A stretch of 7,370 nt of DNA from Spirochaetaceae bacterium (lineage in GTDB: Bacteria > Spirochaetota > Spirochaetia > DSM-27196 > SKKC01): NCBI GenBank assembly GCA_003554375.1, contig PWGF01000148.1, forward strand, positions 1 through 7,370, given 5' to 3'. Under the pieces are notes generated by a model that worked only from the letters and a program-made list of their open reading frames with translations, was not told the DNA's origin and ran no database searches. Position numbers and translations under genes: made by a program. Below, piece after piece: positions 5,736 to 7,370 of this stretch (its first letter is position 1; the number at the start of each line of letters is the position of its first letter).

Positions 5736-6436
5736 TCCGGGCGGTCATGACCTGGGAGGAGTGCCGGAAGCTTGTGAGCAACGCACAACGTGAGGCGCGG
5801 CGGTGGACATGGATACGCGCGGCGGCGGCCCACAAGCGGGTGTATGAGGTAGTGGCAGCCGGGAGGGCGCAACAGCTTCGCGTCGCCGGAGATCCGCGCT
5901 ACGCCGAGCTGAAACAGCTTTCCAGGTGGGACAACCACAACCGCAAGCCGGGGATCGACGAGCAGGTGCTGCAAACGGTCAAAGGGCTTCTCACGCCGGG
6001 AATCGAGTTAACCGTCTGGAATTCGGGGCTTGCAGAGCGTGCGGCACTGGCGGAGCACCGTCCGCTACGGCTCGTGATGACTACAGAGGCAGCCAATCTT
6101 ACCCTCGAAAGTGCGCCCACTATGCTTGAGTCGAGCGGTCAGATGCTTATTCTGAGCGGACTGGAGTTCTGTCTCAAGCCCGAGCTTGCCCTAGCGGGTC
6201 TGAACGAGCTGCAGGCGGGAAACCTGATCATCGGGTTTTATCAGGGACCGAAGGTTCGGGGACAGACGGCACGCTTCGACGACCAAGAAGAAGTTCGCTC
6301 GATACTCGGTTGTTACATGCTCTGCGACAGCCGGCGAATAGGGCATATGGTCCTCACGCGCTGGACGCGCGAGAGCAACACGGAATGCAAAGAGTCCACC
6401 AATACAGAGGAGGTTTGGTATGGTGCGGTTTGTTGA
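5519..6436 (+). CDS. GT-B glycosyltransferase, C-terminal portion plus extra domain (continuation of 4722)
   Basis: Numbered from the GTG at 5519, residues 8-115 complete the donor-binding domain: QQAYAETDIVVMPSKYEPFG followed by LVGLEAMGAG. This includes the E-x7-E motif (E24, E32) typical of retaining GT4/GT5 enzymes. No ribosome binding site precedes the GTG, and the frame opens only at 5510, so this is not a separate gene. It is the same gene shifted by one base between about 5525 and 5545 (GFVSG then QQAYAE). Residues about 116-305 are an extra region not part of the glycosyltransferase fold, with strands such as RPLRLVMTTEAANLTLES, QMLILSGLEFCLKPELALAG and GNLIIGFYQG; I do not recognise it. 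It may contact the acceptor. The stop at 6434-6436 lies inside the start of the next gene, which suggests translational coupling. Confidence 0.75.
   Translation: MEGLCERQQAYAETDIVVMPSKYEPFGLVGLEAMGAGCLLLAPQGLGMDEFFRPNQNGLAISPDREGIVSGVIRAVMTWEECRKLVSNAQREARRWTWIRAAAAHKRVYEVVAAGRAQQLRVAGDPRYAELKQLSRWDNHNRKPGIDEQVLQTVKGLLTPGIELTVWNSGLAERAALAEHRPLRLVMTTEAANLTLESAPTMLESSGQMLILSGLEFCLKPELALAGLNELQAGNLIIGFYQGPKVRGQTARFDDQEEVRSILGCYMLCDSRRIGHMVLTRWTRESNTECKESTNTEEVWYGAVC
6406..6413 (+). promoter_or_regulatory. Strong ribosome binding site of the acidic leader protein
   Basis: AGAGGAGG is a near-complete anti-16S match, six bases before the ATG at 6420. It fixes the start and hence the leader sequence, and lies within the glycosyltransferase reading frame, suggesting the acidic protein is made in excess of the enzyme. 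Confidence 0.85.
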
Positions 6437-7229
6437 GACATATCAAGAACTCTCATTTGACGAGCTCATCGATTGGTCGGGGGGGTATAACAGCGGCAGC
6501 GGGTATGACGGCTACAATGATGATTCAGACAGCGGATCCGGGTATGACGGCTACGACGACGATCCCGACGATGATGGTGGAAAATCCGGCTATGACGGCT
6601 ACGACGACGATCCCGACGATGATGCTGGCAAATCCGGCTATGACGGCTACGACGATGATCCCGACGGCTATGAGGGCTACGGCGACGACGACGACGAGGA
6701 AATAGAGGACTTCGACCAGAGCGACTGGAGAGAGGTCTGGGAGAATAACGATGACATTCCCAATAACGGCTGGGCGTATTCCTGCTATGCCACGGCGCAC
6801 CTGAACCAGTTCCAGCACCAGGCGGGCGAAAACATAAGCAAGGAGAAAGCCCAAGAGATTATCGAGGAGGCCATCGAAAGGGGCTATATCGACGATGGCA
6901 CGGGCGAAGACAGTAGGGGGGCAGGGTTCTTGCACAATGCCGGGGGGCTCTGGGATTTGGCGGCCGAGAAGACCGGGAACGACGATCTGGAGGGACAAGG
7001 CTCTATGCCGTCAAACAAATTTGACTATGATCCGGATGAACACGAAGATCACGAAGAAGCATTCTATGACGCTCTTGACGAACACGAGGATGCGGAGGGG
7101 GTCATGATCATAATGGATGACGGACATGCCACCCATCTTACCGGAGATGAATTCAGCGACATTCACGATCCGTTCTATGAAGACGGCAAGTATAACTACG
7201 ACAACGTGCAGGAGATGCGATTCTACTAA
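6420..7229 (+). CDS. Acidic protein with double-glycine leader, tandem repeat and papain/C39-like C-terminal domain
   Basis: This 269-residue, very acidic protein has three parts. Residues 1-22 end in LSFDELIDWSGG (11-22), matching the double-glycine leader consensus LS-x2-EL-x4-GG. Such leaders direct cargo to C39-peptidase ABC transporters, which cut after GG; here between G22 and Y23. Residues 23-98 are low complexity, with a 16-residue unit SGYDGYDDDPDDDGGK starting at 40, 56 and 72 and a shorter copy before. It could bind calcium or present Tyr/Ser/Asp side chains for modification. Residues about 101-269 look globular: NGWAYSCYATAHLNQF (Cys122 at the head of a helix), then GVMIIMDDGHATHLTG (His236, His239) and DIHDPFYEDG (Asp250), the order Cys-His-Asp of papain/C39-like peptidases. 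Catalysis is unproven; it could be a toxin, peptidase or peptidase-like binding protein. There is no Sec signal or membrane segment. The start overlaps the glycosyltransferase by 17 bases. No transporter or immunity gene is in the window. Confidence 0.8.
   Translation: MVRFVETYQELSFDELIDWSGGYNSGSGYDGYNDDSDSGSGYDGYDDDPDDDGGKSGYDGYDDDPDDDAGKSGYDGYDDDPDGYEGYGDDDDEEIEDFDQSDWREVWENNDDIPNNGWAYSCYATAHLNQFQHQAGENISKEKAQEIIEEAIERGYIDDGTGEDSRGAGFLHNAGGLWDLAAEKTGNDDLEGQGSMPSNKFDYDPDEHEDHEEAFYDALDEHEDAEGVMIIMDDGHATHLTGDEFSDIHDPFYEDGKYNYDNVQEMRFY
6498..6680. repeat. 48-bp in-frame tandem repeat in the acidic protein gene
   Basis: Three copies begin at 6537, 6585 and 6633, with a shorter 39-base copy starting at 6498; the third copy diverges after its first two-thirds. 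The period of 48 keeps the frame and encodes a 16-residue Tyr/Asp/Gly unit. High nucleotide identity between copies indicates recent duplication or conversion, so copy number may vary between strains. Confidence 0.9.
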
Positions 7230-7370
7230 GTAGAACACGAACGTTGGCGGGCCCGGTAGTGTCCGCTGCTAGCCCGTACCCGGGAGCGGGCGGCAACGGG
7301 CGTTCGCCGGAGACCGATACCGGCAGTTCCGGTCCCCAGCCGGAGAACGCGTTCTGCAGCGCCGGCTTGC

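Noticed and set aside
6498..6680. Tandem repeat considered as a CRISPR array
   Set aside because: There are no spacers: the copies are contiguous, in frame and coding, with a 48-base period.
6525..6998. 157-codon minus-strand frame rich in Ile/Val that looks like membrane segments
   Set aside because: It is the antisense of the Asp/Tyr repeat: GAC/GAT codons read backwards give Val and Ile. It overlaps a gene with a strong ribosome binding site and leader.
7259..7370. Open plus-strand frame from a GTG to the window end
   Set aside because: It is short, without a ribosome binding site and Gly/Pro/Ser-rich, and the minus strand is also open there. It is too little to call a gene.

Overview
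The window is GC-rich DNA with bacterial gene density, Shine-Dalgarno sites, ATGA gene overlaps and sigma-70-type promoters. It looks like an accessory segment of a high-GC proteobacterial genome; I cannot name the organism. Two toxin-antitoxin modules, an internally deleted metabolic gene and several frame-broken coding remnants suggest a region of gene gain and decay.

Layout. Positions 1-275 (minus) hold a VapBC-type module: a ribbon-helix-helix antitoxin followed, with an ATGA overlap, by the first 18 codons of a PIN-like toxin that runs off the window. Positions 550-1162 (plus) are a PhzF-family isomerase/epimerase gene that has lost about 60 codons including the region of the DPVTG motif, so it is a pseudogene. 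Positions 1276-1619 (plus) are a compact hicB-hicA module whose start sits where the transcript is predicted to begin (leaderless), and whose toxin frame may be shortened by a recent stop. Positions 1665-2153 (minus) are an intact GNAT N-acetyltransferase. Positions 2154-2480 are GC-rich, with two near-identical copies of a palindromic repeat and no convincing gene. Positions about 2481-3079 (plus) are remnants of an unrecognised gene spread over at least two frames. Positions 3080-3335 hold nothing I can name.

Positions 3336-6436 and on to 7229 are the most interesting part. A LuxR-type regulator (minus, 3336-4226) with a near-consensus promoter is divergent from a plus-strand operon. The operon encodes a GT-B glycosyltransferase (4722-6436, split by a one-base frameshift near 5530-5545) with an extra C-terminal domain. 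It then encodes, overlapping the glycosyltransferase stop by 17 bases and with a very strong ribosome binding site, a 269-residue acidic protein (6420-7229). The N-terminus of that protein matches the double-glycine leader consensus (LS-x2-EL-x4-GG). The leader is followed by a 16-residue Tyr/Asp-rich tandem repeat and then a C-terminal part that looks like a papain/C39-like cysteine peptidase fold.

The working hypothesis is a regulated export cassette: a double-glycine-leader protein, far larger than a typical bacteriocin, made together with a glycosyltransferase that may modify it (or a partner) before secretion by a C39-peptidase ABC transporter encoded elsewhere. Leader, repeat, overlap and ribosome binding site are read directly from the sequence. 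The joint function is inference.
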